A DNA stretch of 64,000 bases from Synechococcus sp. LA31 (lineage in GTDB: Bacteria; Cyanobacteriota; Cyanobacteriia; PCC-6307; Cyanobiaceae). Position numbers and translations under genes: made by a program. Positions 1-8,014 of the stretch are shown piece by piece. Within the stretch, counting starts at the first letter, position 1. Each line of letters opens with the position of its first letter. The DNA is taken from NCBI RefSeq assembly GCF_018502385.1, contig NZ_CP075523.1, forward strand, positions 558,001-622,000. Reading direction: 5' to 3'. The notes beneath the pieces were generated by a model, which was not told the DNA's origin, did not search any database, and saw only the letters and a program-made list of their open reading frames with translations.

Positions 1-126
1 GATCTGTTGCAGCAGCCAGAGGCGATCAGCTCGTAGTTTCTCCACCAGCTCGGCGGTGGTGCCTTCTGCGATCGGGCCTGCGCTCAAGTCGTCGCTGGGG
101 TCGCCGCTGACCGAAGATGACGCCAT
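1..126 (-). CDS. Hypothetical protein, N-terminal fragment cut by window edge
   Basis: An open frame on the minus strand begins with ATG at 126-124 and runs off the left edge, so only 42 residues are visible. It starts acidic and Ser-rich ([14 protein letters not shown]) and then becomes helix-like (AELVEKLRADRLWLLQQI). I do not recognise the family. Its start codon shares bases with the start codon of the divergent gene on the plus strand (CATG at 124-127), so the two genes have no intergenic space if both starts are right. The true start could lie further inside. Confidence 0.5.
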   Translation of the reverse strand, partial: MASSSVSGDPSDDLSAGPIAEGTTAELVEKLRADRLWLLQQI

Positions 127-670
127 GCTCTCCATCGCTTCCCCTGGCAGCCTAGTCACGATTGCTGGGGCCTCTCTCTCGGTCATCGGTTGGGTCGGGT
201 ACGCCACCGGCAACCCCAACCTCAGCCTGCCAACAATTTTCTACGGCATCCCGATTCTTCTCGGGGGTCTGGCGCTCAAGTCGTCGGAGTTGCCGCCTGC
301 TGAACTGCTGCCTGCTGAGCCAGACGCTGTGGCCCTGCGCGATCAGCCCGCCAGCCAGACCCTGCGCAAATTGGTGAAGGATGTGACCCGCTGGCGCTAT
401 GGCCAGAAGGCTCACCTGGAGAGTTCCCTCGAGGCCCTCAAGCTCTGGGACGACGACGCACCCCCCCAGCTGGAAAGCGTGGGTGAGGTGGCTCTGCATG
501 GTCAATACGGGTTGGCCCTGCGCTTCCGCACCGAGGGGGTTCCCTTCGAGCGCTGGCAGGAGAAACAGGATCGCCTCGGTCGCTTCTTCGCCAAGGGTCT
601 CGAGGCCCGTCTCAGCCAGCCCGCCAGTGGTGTGTTGCTGCTGGAGCTGCTGCCGGTTCAGCCCGCCTGA
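125..670 (+). CDS. DUF2854 family membrane protein
   Basis: This 181-residue protein has two hydrophobic segments near the N-terminus (about residues 8-28 and 33-51), followed by a soluble, charged domain to the end. The pattern of two membrane helices ending in [12 protein letters not shown] and then a cytoplasmic domain matches the DUF2854 family of cyanobacteria and plants, whose function is unknown. I place the start at ATG 125 because the hydrophobic segment follows at once. An upstream in-frame GTG at 56 would add residues overlapping the divergent gene. It lies 2 bases before argB, so the two are probably co-transcribed. Confidence 0.75.
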   Translation: MLSIASPGSLVTIAGASLSVIGWVGYATGNPNLSLPTIFYGIPILLGGLALKSSELPPAELLPAEPDAVALRDQPASQTLRKLVKDVTRWRYGQKAHLESSLEALKLWDDDAPPQLESVGEVALHGQYGLALRFRTEGVPFERWQEKQDRLGRFFAKGLEARLSQPASGVLLLELLPVQPA

Positions 671-672
671 TC

Positions 673-1563
673 ATGTCCATGTCTGTCGATCACGATCGCA
701 GCGACGCCCTGAGGGTGTCGGTTTTGAGCGAAGCCTTGCCCTACATCCAGCGCTTCGCTGGCCGCAGGGTGGTGGTGAAGTACGGCGGCGCGGCCATGGT
801 GCGTGCCGACCTACGCGATGCGGTCTATCGCGATCTGGTGTTGCTGGCTTCGGTGGGCGTGAAGCCGGTTGTGGTGCACGGCGGTGGCCCTGAGATCAAC
901 GACTGGCTCGGTCGACTGAATATCGAGCCCCAGTTCCGCAATGGTCTGCGGGTCACCACCCCCGAAACCATGGACGTGGTGGAGATGGTGCTGGTGGGAC
1001 GTGTGAACAAGCAGATCGTGAACGGCCTCAATCGCCTCGGTGCCAGGGCAGTGGGCTTGTGCGGCAGCGATGGATCCCTGGTGCGGGCCCGCACCTATGG
1101 CGATGGCAGCAACGGGCTGGTGGGTGATGTGGCAGCAGTGGATCCCTCCGTGCTGTTCCCTCTGCTTGATGCGGGCTATATCCCGGTGATCTCTTCGGTG
1201 GCGGCCGATGCCGAGGGGCAGGCCCACAACATCAACGCCGATACGGTGGCTGGCGAACTGGCCGCAGCGCTTCAGGCTGAAAAGCTGATCCTGCTCACCG
1301 ATACCCCAGGGATCCTCCAGAACCGGGAAGATCCCGAGTCACTGATCCGCTCGGTCACCCTCTCTGAGGCTCGCGGTTTGATTGCCAGCGGTGTGGTGGC
1401 CGGTGGCATGACCCCGAAAACCGAATGCTGCATCCGCGCCCTAGCTCAGGGCGTATCGGCGGCACACATCGTGGATGGCCGCACCTCCCACGCCCTGCTG
1501 CTTGAGGTGTTCACCGATGCCGGCATCGGCACCATGGTGGTGGGCAGTTCTGTGTCGCGTTAG
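673..1563 (+). CDS. argB: Acetylglutamate kinase
   Basis: ArgB phosphorylates N-acetyl-L-glutamate with ATP, the second and usually feedback-controlled step of arginine synthesis in the cytoplasm. The 296-residue protein has the amino-acid-kinase fold signatures: [10 protein letters not shown] near residue 33, [11 protein letters not shown] near residue 70, and GLCGSDG and TDTPGIL further on. In cyanobacteria ArgB is relieved from arginine inhibition by the nitrogen sensor PII; that is family knowledge and not visible here. ATG codons at 673 and 679 are both possible starts. A DUF2854 gene precedes it by 2 bases and a DUF3153 gene follows by 7, so a three-gene transcript is likely. Confidence 0.95.
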   Translation: MSMSVDHDRSDALRVSVLSEALPYIQRFAGRRVVVKYGGAAMVRADLRDAVYRDLVLLASVGVKPVVVHGGGPEINDWLGRLNIEPQFRNGLRVTTPETMDVVEMVLVGRVNKQIVNGLNRLGARAVGLCGSDGSLVRARTYGDGSNGLVGDVAAVDPSVLFPLLDAGYIPVISSVAADAEGQAHNINADTVAGELAAALQAEKLILLTDTPGILQNREDPESLIRSVTLSEARGLIASGVVAGGMTPKTECCIRALAQGVSAAHIVDGRTSHALLLEVFTDAGIGTMVVGSSVSR

Positions 1564-1570
1564 CGAGCCC

Positions 1571-2698
1571 GTGCTGCAGCCTGAGAACGATTCCCCGGAG
1601 GCGCTGAGCGAACCCGCGCGCCAGGCCCTGGACCGGGGGGATTACGGCCGCTGCCAGCAGCTGTTGGCTCCGCTGCTCGAGCAGCACCCTGCCAGCACGC
1701 CCCTTGGCGGGCAGCTGCGGCTGATGTTGGCCACTGCCCAGATGGGCCAGGGCAACAGCGCCGCTGCAGCGGCCACCTGCCGCAGTCTGCGGGTCTGTCG
1801 CGATGCCGGTTTGCGCGCCCAGGCCAAAGATCTCCAGGAGGTGCTGGATGCCCCAGCCCTCGAGCGTCCGCGGGAGTGGTCGATGACCTTGCCAAGCCTC
1901 GCCGAGGTGCAGCCGCTCGAGGGTCAAGCGCAGGTTCTTGCCAGGCGGAGGCGGCGGGCAATCGCACCGCCTCCGCCGGCGCCACCCACCGGTCCCACCA
2001 CGGCCCCGTGGGGCTTTGCCCTGGTGGCCTTGGCTTTGCTGTTGATCACCGCGCTTCTCGGAGGATGCGTCGACCTGGAGACCTCCCTGCGCTTCACGGC
2101 CCCGGGCCGACTTCAGATCACCCAGAGCAGCCAATCCAGCACCGGCAGCCCCCTGCCATGGCAGCGCCAGCTGGCCGCCGACCTGCAGGGTTCCGTCTGG
2201 AAGCAGCGTCAGAATCATGGCGAGCTCCAGCTGAGGGCCCCTGCTCTGCCAGCCCGGCAAGCCCTCGACTTGCTTGCGGCCAGCGTTAAGCAGGGTGCGG
2301 CCTTGGCCGCTGTGGACCTCCCCGATCCTGACTTTGCCCTGATCGAGCACAACTGGCTGCTCGGCGTGCGGCAGCGGTTCCACTGCAGCCTCGATCTGCG
2401 TGGCCTTCAGCCGCTCCCCGGGCTGCAGCTCAGCCTGTCGCTCGAGCCGCTGCCGCAGCGGGCCGTGCGCCGGGCTGAGCCGCTGCCGGTTCAGGTGAAG
2501 CGCTCAAGCCAGGACAACTCCAGCGCGCTGGTCTGGCGTCTACAGCCTGGAGCGATGAATCAATTGGATTTCACGTGCTGGCGCTGGAGCCGCTTAGGGG
2601 TGGGGGCGCTGCTGATTGGGTTGCTGCTGGCCCTGGTGGCCCTGCTGCAGCGCCTCAAGCTGGCGGCTGGGTTTGGGCCACCCCAGCTGCCGGCTTAG
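1571..2698 (+). CDS. DUF3153-type membrane protein with N-terminal repeat-like domain
   Basis: Starting at GTG 1571 (7 bases after argB) the protein has 375 residues. Residues 1-125 look like a short TPR-like helical domain (ALDRGDYGRCQQLLAPLLEQ). A Pro/Arg-rich linker follows, then a hydrophobic segment at about 147-165 ending in LLGGC, which resembles a lipoprotein cleavage box with Cys166. The remainder is a beta-rich domain like DUF3153, and a final membrane helix lies near 345-368. In many cyanobacteria DUF3153 proteins begin at the lipobox, so here an extra cytoplasmic domain appears to be fused in front. The gene ends one base before the convergent priA stop. Function is unknown. Confidence 0.7.
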   Translation: MLQPENDSPEALSEPARQALDRGDYGRCQQLLAPLLEQHPASTPLGGQLRLMLATAQMGQGNSAAAAATCRSLRVCRDAGLRAQAKDLQEVLDAPALERPREWSMTLPSLAEVQPLEGQAQVLARRRRRAIAPPPPAPPTGPTTAPWGFALVALALLLITALLGGCVDLETSLRFTAPGRLQITQSSQSSTGSPLPWQRQLAADLQGSVWKQRQNHGELQLRAPALPARQALDLLAASVKQGAALAAVDLPDPDFALIEHNWLLGVRQRFHCSLDLRGLQPLPGLQLSLSLEPLPQRAVRRAEPLPVQVKRSSQDNSSALVWRLQPGAMNQLDFTCWRWSRLGVGALLIGLLLALVALLQRLKLAAGFGPPQLPA

Positions 2699-2699
2699 C

Positions 2700-5006
2700 T
2701 CAAAGTTCCAGCGGATCGGGATCGATCGCCAGCGACACATCACGCGGAAGCAGCGCCCGCAGTTCGCTCTCCATCGGCACGGGGACCTCAGCGCCTGCGG
2801 GACCGTGGAGCAGCAGCTGCCAACGGCTGTTGCCGGCCACCCGAGCCACCGGTGCCGGTGCCGGTCCGATGATCAACCAGCCGATCGCCTCCGCCTGCGG
2901 ACGGATGTGTTCAGCCAGCAGCGCGGCAGCGGTGGCTGTGCGGCTGGCGGAGGGACCTGCCAGCCGTAAAAGACATGCGCGGCTGAAGGGCACCAACGCG
3001 GCCGAGCGGCGTTCGGCCAGCTCCTCCTGCAGAAACCCTTCGTAGCGTCCATCCACCAGATGGCGAATCACCCGGTGCTCGGGGCTGTAGGTCTGCACCA
3101 GCACCTCCCCGGGCTGCTCACCCCGGCCTGCGCGCCCTGCCAGTTGCAGGAGCAGCTGCATGCATTCTTCGGCGGCTCGCAGATCCGGGCGGTGCAGCAG
3201 CCCATCGGCGGCTAGGACTGCGGCGAGGGTCACCCGGGGCAGATCCATGCCCTTGGCCAGCATCTGGGTGCCCACCAGCACATCAGCTTCGCCGTTGGCA
3301 AAGCGCTCCAGCAGCAGCCGATGCCCGTGGCGCCCGCGGGTGGTGTCACGGTCGAAGCGCAGCAATCGCAATCCTTCCAGCTCCTGCTGGAGATGCTCAA
3401 GCACCTGCTGGGTGCCGGCACCGAAGGGCTTGAAGGCTGTGGAGCCGCAGGCATTGCAGCGCTGGCTGATGTCGGCTCGGTGGTCGCACCAGTGGCAGCG
3501 CAGCCAGGCGCGCTCACGCTGGCGATGCACGGTGAGGGCTACATCGCAGTAAGGGCACTGCACCACGTCACCGCAGCTGCGGCAGCTCAGAAAACTGCTG
3601 TAGCCCCGCCGCGGCACCAGCACCACTGCCTGACCTCCGTTGCCGGCCAGCCCCTCCAGCCGCTCCATCAAGGGCCGGCTCACCAGACGCCGGTGCCCCT
3701 CCGCCAGCTCCTGGCGCATATCCACGACGTGCACCGGCGGCAGGGAGCGCCCGCCGATGCGCTGCGCTAACCGAAGCAGGCCTGAGCTGGGGCTGCCGTC
3801 TTGACAGGCCAGCCAGGTTTCCAGGCTTGGGGTGGCCGAACCTAGCACCAATCGGGCACCGCTCAAGCCCGCGCGCAGGGCGGCCACCTCGCGGGCGTGA
3901 TAGCAGGGCATGGGGCTGTCTTGTTTGTAGGAGCGGTCGTGCTCCTCATCCAGCACGATCAACCCCAGATGGGGAAGCGGTAGAAACACAGCTGAGCGGG
4001 TACCCACCACCAGCAGCGGTTCAGTACCAGCCAGGCAGCGGCGCCAGCCATCGATGCGTTGGCCGTCGCTGCAGCCGGAGTGATACTCCACCACTCGTTC
4101 ACCGAAGCGGCGGCGGCATCGATCAAGCAACTGGGGGATTAGACCGATTTCCGGCGTGAGCAGCAACACCGCCTTGCCCTGCTCCAGTTGATGGGCTGCC
4201 GCTTGGAGATACACCTCGGTTTTGCCGGCCCCCGTCACCCCCCACAGCAGCAGCTGCGCTCCGGTCGCGGCTTGTTCGATGGCGCTCACCGCCGCCTGTT
4301 GCTCGGCGGTGAGCAACTTGGGTGCCTCCAGGGTTGTTCCGCTTGCTGCTGAAACTCCTCCGCTAAAAGGGCGTTGCTCACGCTTCAGCAGATCGCGTTT
4401 GACCAAACCATCCGCCACGCTGCGCCCAACCGAGGCCGCGCTTAGAACCTCGCTCTGCCAGCCGGCACCAGCGCTTAGGCGTAGCAGCTCGAGCAGGCGC
4501 CCCTGAGGTGGCGTGAGGTGGCTCAGCTCACAACTGCTGCCGGTGGCGGTGAGCTGCAACCAGAGCTTCTGCCGGCCCCGGCTGGCTTTGCCGCTGCGGC
4601 GCTGTCCGAGCCATCCAGGCGGTAGCGCCGCTTTGAGCGTGCGGAACAGGCTGGTGCGGCAGCTTGTCGCAACGGCTTCGATCAGATGCTGCCAGTGGGG
4701 ATCCACAGCTGCTCGCTGGAGCACCGACTCGATCGGTTGGAGCTTCTCGGGGGGGATGTCGGCAGGGGGGCTGCTGAGCAGGTCCACCACCAGGCCGCTG
4801 TGGCGTTGGCCCCTCAGCCGTAGTTGTACGAGATCTCCGTGGCCGAGCTCCAACCCATCGGGGTTGCTGTAGGTGAAGACCTGTCCTTCACGACCAGCCT
4901 CCAGCCACACCTGCAGCCAGGGTGCTGGTTGGCGGGTCTGCTCGGGGCTCAAGCCATGGCGGTCACTCAACAGACTCTCGCTCAACCTTGCGGAGCCGTC
5001 AGCCAT
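2700..5006 (-). CDS. priA: Primosomal protein N' (replication restart helicase PriA)
   Basis: PriA is a 3'-to-5' superfamily 2 DNA helicase that recognises abandoned replication forks and reloads the replicative helicase. The 768-residue protein shows Walker A GVTGAGKT at residues 256-263, a DEEH Walker B box and the cysteine-rich zinc module between the two helicase lobes (CRSCGDVVQCPYC, then CHWC and CNAC), eight cysteines in all. The first 240 residues form the 3'-end-binding and winged-helix part. The usual serine of GVTGSGKT is alanine here. The gene converges on the DUF3153 gene with a one-base gap and no visible terminator between them. Confidence 0.95.
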   Translation of the reverse strand: MADGSARLSESLLSDRHGLSPEQTRQPAPWLQVWLEAGREGQVFTYSNPDGLELGHGDLVQLRLRGQRHSGLVVDLLSSPPADIPPEKLQPIESVLQRAAVDPHWQHLIEAVATSCRTSLFRTLKAALPPGWLGQRRSGKASRGRQKLWLQLTATGSSCELSHLTPPQGRLLELLRLSAGAGWQSEVLSAASVGRSVADGLVKRDLLKREQRPFSGGVSAASGTTLEAPKLLTAEQQAAVSAIEQAATGAQLLLWGVTGAGKTEVYLQAAAHQLEQGKAVLLLTPEIGLIPQLLDRCRRRFGERVVEYHSGCSDGQRIDGWRRCLAGTEPLLVVGTRSAVFLPLPHLGLIVLDEEHDRSYKQDSPMPCYHAREVAALRAGLSGARLVLGSATPSLETWLACQDGSPSSGLLRLAQRIGGRSLPPVHVVDMRQELAEGHRRLVSRPLMERLEGLAGNGGQAVVLVPRRGYSSFLSCRSCGDVVQCPYCDVALTVHRQRERAWLRCHWCDHRADISQRCNACGSTAFKPFGAGTQQVLEHLQQELEGLRLLRFDRDTTRGRHGHRLLLERFANGEADVLVGTQMLAKGMDLPRVTLAAVLAADGLLHRPDLRAAEECMQLLLQLAGRAGRGEQPGEVLVQTYSPEHRVIRHLVDGRYEGFLQEELAERRSAALVPFSRACLLRLAGPSASRTATAAALLAEHIRPQAEAIGWLIIGPAPAPVARVAGNSRWQLLLHGPAGAEVPVPMESELRALLPRDVSLAIDPDPLEL

Positions 5007-5421
5007 TTCTTAGGATGTGATTGTTGAGCAGTCCGATGGGCTGTAGTCGGAACCCGGCAAAGTTCCGTCCAGCGGGAAGATCTGAGGCATGCCAGGCGTT
5101 GAACCTGTGCACCCGATCTGCGACCACCCCTGACAGCGTTGCCTGGGCTTTGGCCCACCCGTTCCGTTTCAGACCTGCCAACCGTATCCATACCAGGGCT
5201 TCGCCCTCCCTGCTTGCTCCAACCCTGTACCTGATGACCTGTTCCGTCCGAACGCTTGCGTTCGTTGGCGCAACCGGTCAAACCCGTTGAGAGCACCAGG
5301 CTGAGTGTTTGTCCCTCTGTTGCCTTTGATCGTCGCCTTGCCGCTGCCTTTCGGGGCCCGTGCTTCGTCGTTCATGCAACGTTGCTGATTGCTGTCGTCC
5401 GCCCTGTCCTCCCCTGCTCCG
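5007..5421. other. 415-base non-coding gap: priA/rpoD divergent promoter region and rpoD leader
   Basis: No convincing gene lies here; the open frames on either strand have unnatural composition. I see a hairpin-forming palindrome CGAACGCTTGCGTTCG at 5249-5264, a second palindrome GCAACGTTGC at 5376-5385 just ahead of rpoD, and a small stem GGAAC/GTTCC near 5066-5085. No tRNA T-loop, SRP RNA, 6S RNA or RNase P RNA core was recognised. Long leaders are common for principal sigma factor genes, so most of this is probably rpoD 5' untranslated sequence plus promoters for both genes. Confidence 0.6.
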
Positions 5422-6849
5422 ATGAGTCCTGCCGCTGCGTCCAAAGCCACCACAACGAAAGCCACCACAACCAAGGCCACTGCTGCAAAGGCCACTGCCG
5501 CCAAGGCAGCCAAGCCTGAAATCCTGATGGTTGCCAATGCCTCCGGTGAAGCCATCAGCGTGGCGAAGGTCAAGCCCAAGGCAACGCGCAGCAAGGCCAA
5601 GGTTGAAGCGGGTGATGGTGCCGCTGCGGCGGCGAACAAGGTGACCCCAACCAAGGCCAAGACCGCCGCTAAGAGCAAGGCCGCACCCAAAGCGAAAGCA
5701 GCGCCAAAAGCGAAAGCCAAAGCCACCGGAACCAAGGCTGCTGCGAAGACAACGGCCAAGGCTGGCGCCCCGGCTGATCTCGATGCTGCTGCCGATCAAC
5801 TCTTGGCAGCGGCGGGCAGTAAGCCCGCTGATGCCAAGGCTGCTGAAAAGGAGGCCAAGAGCGCCAAGGCTCTGGCCAGCATCAAAGTGGGTCCCAAGGG
5901 TGTTTACACCGAAGACTCGATTCGGGTTTACCTGCAGGAGATCGGCCGGATTCGCCTGCTGCGACCCGATGAGGAGATTGAGCTGGCTCGCAAGATCGCT
6001 GATCTTCTTCAGCTCGAAGAGCTTGCCGCTCAATTCGAGATCGACCACGGCCACTACCCCGACACCAAGGAGTGGGCGGTTCTGGTGGATATGCCTCTGA
6101 TCAAGTTCCGTCGTCGCCTGATGCTCGGTCGGCGGGCCAAGGAAAAGATGGTTCAGTCCAACCTGCGCTTGGTGGTGTCGATCGCCAAGAAATACATGAA
6201 TCGTGGCCTGAGCTTCCAGGATCTGATCCAGGAAGGGTCTCTCGGTTTGATTCGCGCAGCCGAGAAGTTTGACCACGAGAAGGGCTACAAGTTCTCCACC
6301 TACGCCACCTGGTGGATTCGTCAGGCCATCACCCGTGCGATCGCCGATCAGTCGCGCACCATTCGCCTGCCGGTGCACCTCTACGAGACCATCTCGCGCA
6401 TCAAGAAAACCACCAAAACGCTCTCTCAAGAGTTTGGCCGCAAGCCCACGGAGGAGGAGATCGCCGAATCGATGGAAATGACCATCGAAAAGCTGCGTTT
6501 CATCGCCAAGAGTGCCCAACTGCCGATCTCCCTGGAAACACCAATTGGTAAAGAAGAGGATTCCCGCCTCGGCGACTTCATCGAAGCCGACATTGAGAAT
6601 CCCGAGCAGGATGTGGCCAAGAATCTTCTGCGCGAAGACCTCGAGGGTGTGCTCGCTACCCTCAGCCCGCGTGAGCGTGATGTGCTGCGCTTGCGTTATG
6701 GCCTTGACGATGGCCGCATGAAGACCCTCGAAGAGATCGGTCAGATCTTCGATGTGACCCGCGAGCGCATCCGCCAGATCGAAGCCAAGGCCCTGCGCAA
6801 GCTGCGCCACCCCAACCGCAACGGCGTGCTCAAGGAATACATCAAGTAA
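5422..6849 (+). CDS. rpoD: Principal RNA polymerase sigma factor (RpoD/SigA type) with Lys/Ala-rich N-terminal tail
   Basis: This is a group 1 or 2 sigma-70 factor of 475 residues that directs RNA polymerase to housekeeping promoters. Region 1.2 starts near 161 ([15 protein letters not shown]). Regions 2.1-2.4 span about 230-320, with the promoter-melting and -10-reading stretch [20 protein letters not shown] at 291-310. Region 4.2 is the helix-turn-helix [19 protein letters not shown] at 445-463. Residues 1-155 are a low-complexity tail built from Lys, Ala and Thr units ([28 protein letters not shown]) like histone H1 tails. ATG 5422 was chosen; an in-frame TTG at 5389 would add 11 residues. 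The gene stands alone and ends at a clear hairpin terminator. Confidence 0.95.
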   Translation: MSPAAASKATTTKATTTKATAAKATAAKAAKPEILMVANASGEAISVAKVKPKATRSKAKVEAGDGAAAAANKVTPTKAKTAAKSKAAPKAKAAPKAKAKATGTKAAAKTTAKAGAPADLDAAADQLLAAAGSKPADAKAAEKEAKSAKALASIKVGPKGVYTEDSIRVYLQEIGRIRLLRPDEEIELARKIADLLQLEELAAQFEIDHGHYPDTKEWAVLVDMPLIKFRRRLMLGRRAKEKMVQSNLRLVVSIAKKYMNRGLSFQDLIQEGSLGLIRAAEKFDHEKGYKFSTYATWWIRQAITRAIADQSRTIRLPVHLYETISRIKKTTKTLSQEFGRKPTEEEIAESMEMTIEKLRFIAKSAQLPISLETPIGKEEDSRLGDFIEADIENPEQDVAKNLLREDLEGVLATLSPRERDVLRLRYGLDDGRMKTLEEIGQIFDVTRERIRQIEAKALRKLRHPNRNGVLKEYIK

Positions 6850-6870
6850 TTCCGTCCTTTCACCCCCTTC

Positions 6871-6900
6871 GCCGGCAGGTTCCCCTGCCGGCTTTCTTGT
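6871..6900 (+). terminator. Intrinsic terminator after rpoD
   Basis: A perfect 9-base stem GCCGGCAGG (6871-6879) pairs with CCTGCCGGC (6884-6892) across a TTCC loop, followed by TTTCTTGT. It begins 21 bases after the rpoD stop. Confidence 0.85.
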
Positions 6901-6910
6901 GCCAGCCGTT

Positions 6911-8005
6911 ATGAAGTCACGGGTTTCGATTGTTCTGCCCACCTACAATGAGCGGGGCAACATCGAGCCATTGCTGCAGCAACTATTGCCGCTGCAGCAC
7001 AGGTACAGTCTCGAAATTCTTGTCGTAGACGATGATTCTGCTGATGGCACAGCTGAGCTGGTGCGTCAGCTAGCGCACGCGGAACCACGGTTGCGATTGA
7101 TCAGGCGGGTGGGGCGCTCCGGCCTGGCCAGTGCCATCAAGGAGGGCTTGCTGGATGCCACCGGTGATCTGGCCCTGGTGATGGACAGCGATGGCCAGCA
7201 TGAGCCGGCTTCAGTGCAGCGTGCTCTCGACACCCTGCTGGCTGGCGATCTGGAGCTTGTGGTTGGAAGTCGTTTCCACTCTGAGGCCGAGATCGTCGGG
7301 CTCAGTGGCCGCCGGCAACGCGGCTCCAGCTGGGCTAATGCCGCAGCGCGCTTTAGCCTTCCCCGCCCTTATGGCCAGCTCAGCGATTACATGAGCGGTT
7401 TCTTTGCTCTGCGGCTTGAACCGCTGCTGCCTCTCATCCGGGCGGTGGATGTGAATGGATTCAAATTTCTCTATGAGCTTCTGGCGGTGAGTCAGGGCCG
7501 CTTGCGTGTAACAGAGGTGCCCCTCAGCTTTCAACCCCGCAGCTATGGCAGCTCCAAGCTTGATCTGGCGATTTTCTGGGATTTTCTGATTTCGATCCTG
7601 CACAGCCTCAGCCTGCGGGTGCTACCCCGCCGCGCCATCAGCTTCGGCTTGGTGGGTTTCAGTGGTGTGGCCGTGCAGTTGCTGGTCACCCAGTTGTTGA
7701 TGCTGGCCGGGTTCGGCTTTGAGCAGGCGCTGCCCGTTGCGGTGGTGGCAGCGGCCAGTTCCAATTATCTGATCAACAACGCGCTCACCTTCCGTTTTCA
7801 GCGGTTGACGGGCCTGGCCCTGTTGCGGGGGCTGGTGAAATTTCTGCTGGTGGCCTCCCTGCCCGTGCTGGCCAATGTGGGCCTGGCCTCGGCCTACTAC
7901 AGCCTGGTGGCTCCCGACACGCTCTGGGCTCAGCTGGCTGGAATCCTGGTGGTGTTCGTGTGGAACTACGCCGCCAGCAGCCGATTCGTGTGGAACACGC
8001 CCTAA
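6911..8005 (+). CDS. Family 2 glycosyltransferase fused to a GtrA membrane domain (polyprenyl-phosphate sugar synthase)
   Basis: The N-terminal half is a dolichyl-phosphate-mannose-synthase-like GT2 domain: IVLPTYNERGNIEPLL, VVDDDSADGT, the metal-binding VMDSDGQHEP, and GSRFHSEAEIVG. The C-terminal part, from about residue 240, has four hydrophobic segments and the GtrA-type ending FVWNYAASSRFVWN. Enzymes of this design load a sugar from a nucleotide donor onto polyprenyl phosphate and may flip it across the membrane. ATG 6911 gives 364 residues; a GTG at 6899 lies in the terminator tail. A GT39 gene follows by 9 bases and a PAP2 gene after that, which fits a lipid-linked sugar pathway (inference). 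Confidence 0.88.
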   Translation: MKSRVSIVLPTYNERGNIEPLLQQLLPLQHRYSLEILVVDDDSADGTAELVRQLAHAEPRLRLIRRVGRSGLASAIKEGLLDATGDLALVMDSDGQHEPASVQRALDTLLAGDLELVVGSRFHSEAEIVGLSGRRQRGSSWANAAARFSLPRPYGQLSDYMSGFFALRLEPLLPLIRAVDVNGFKFLYELLAVSQGRLRVTEVPLSFQPRSYGSSKLDLAIFWDFLISILHSLSLRVLPRRAISFGLVGFSGVAVQLLVTQLLMLAGFGFEQALPVAVVAAASSNYLINNALTFRFQRLTGLALLRGLVKFLLVASLPVLANVGLASAYYSLVAPDTLWAQLAGILVVFVWNYAASSRFVWNTP

Positions 8006-8014
8006 TTTTTCGGC

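Noticed and set aside
4982-5296. Open frames on both strands in the priA-rpoD gap
   Set aside because: Arg/Ser/Thr-rich translations with no motif, both overlapping each other and the rpoD leader; composition is that of non-coding GC-rich DNA.
5278-6942. Long 554-codon open frame antisense to rpoD
   Set aside because: It mirrors the rpoD reading frame; long antisense frames are expected in GC-rich genes with strong third-position bias.
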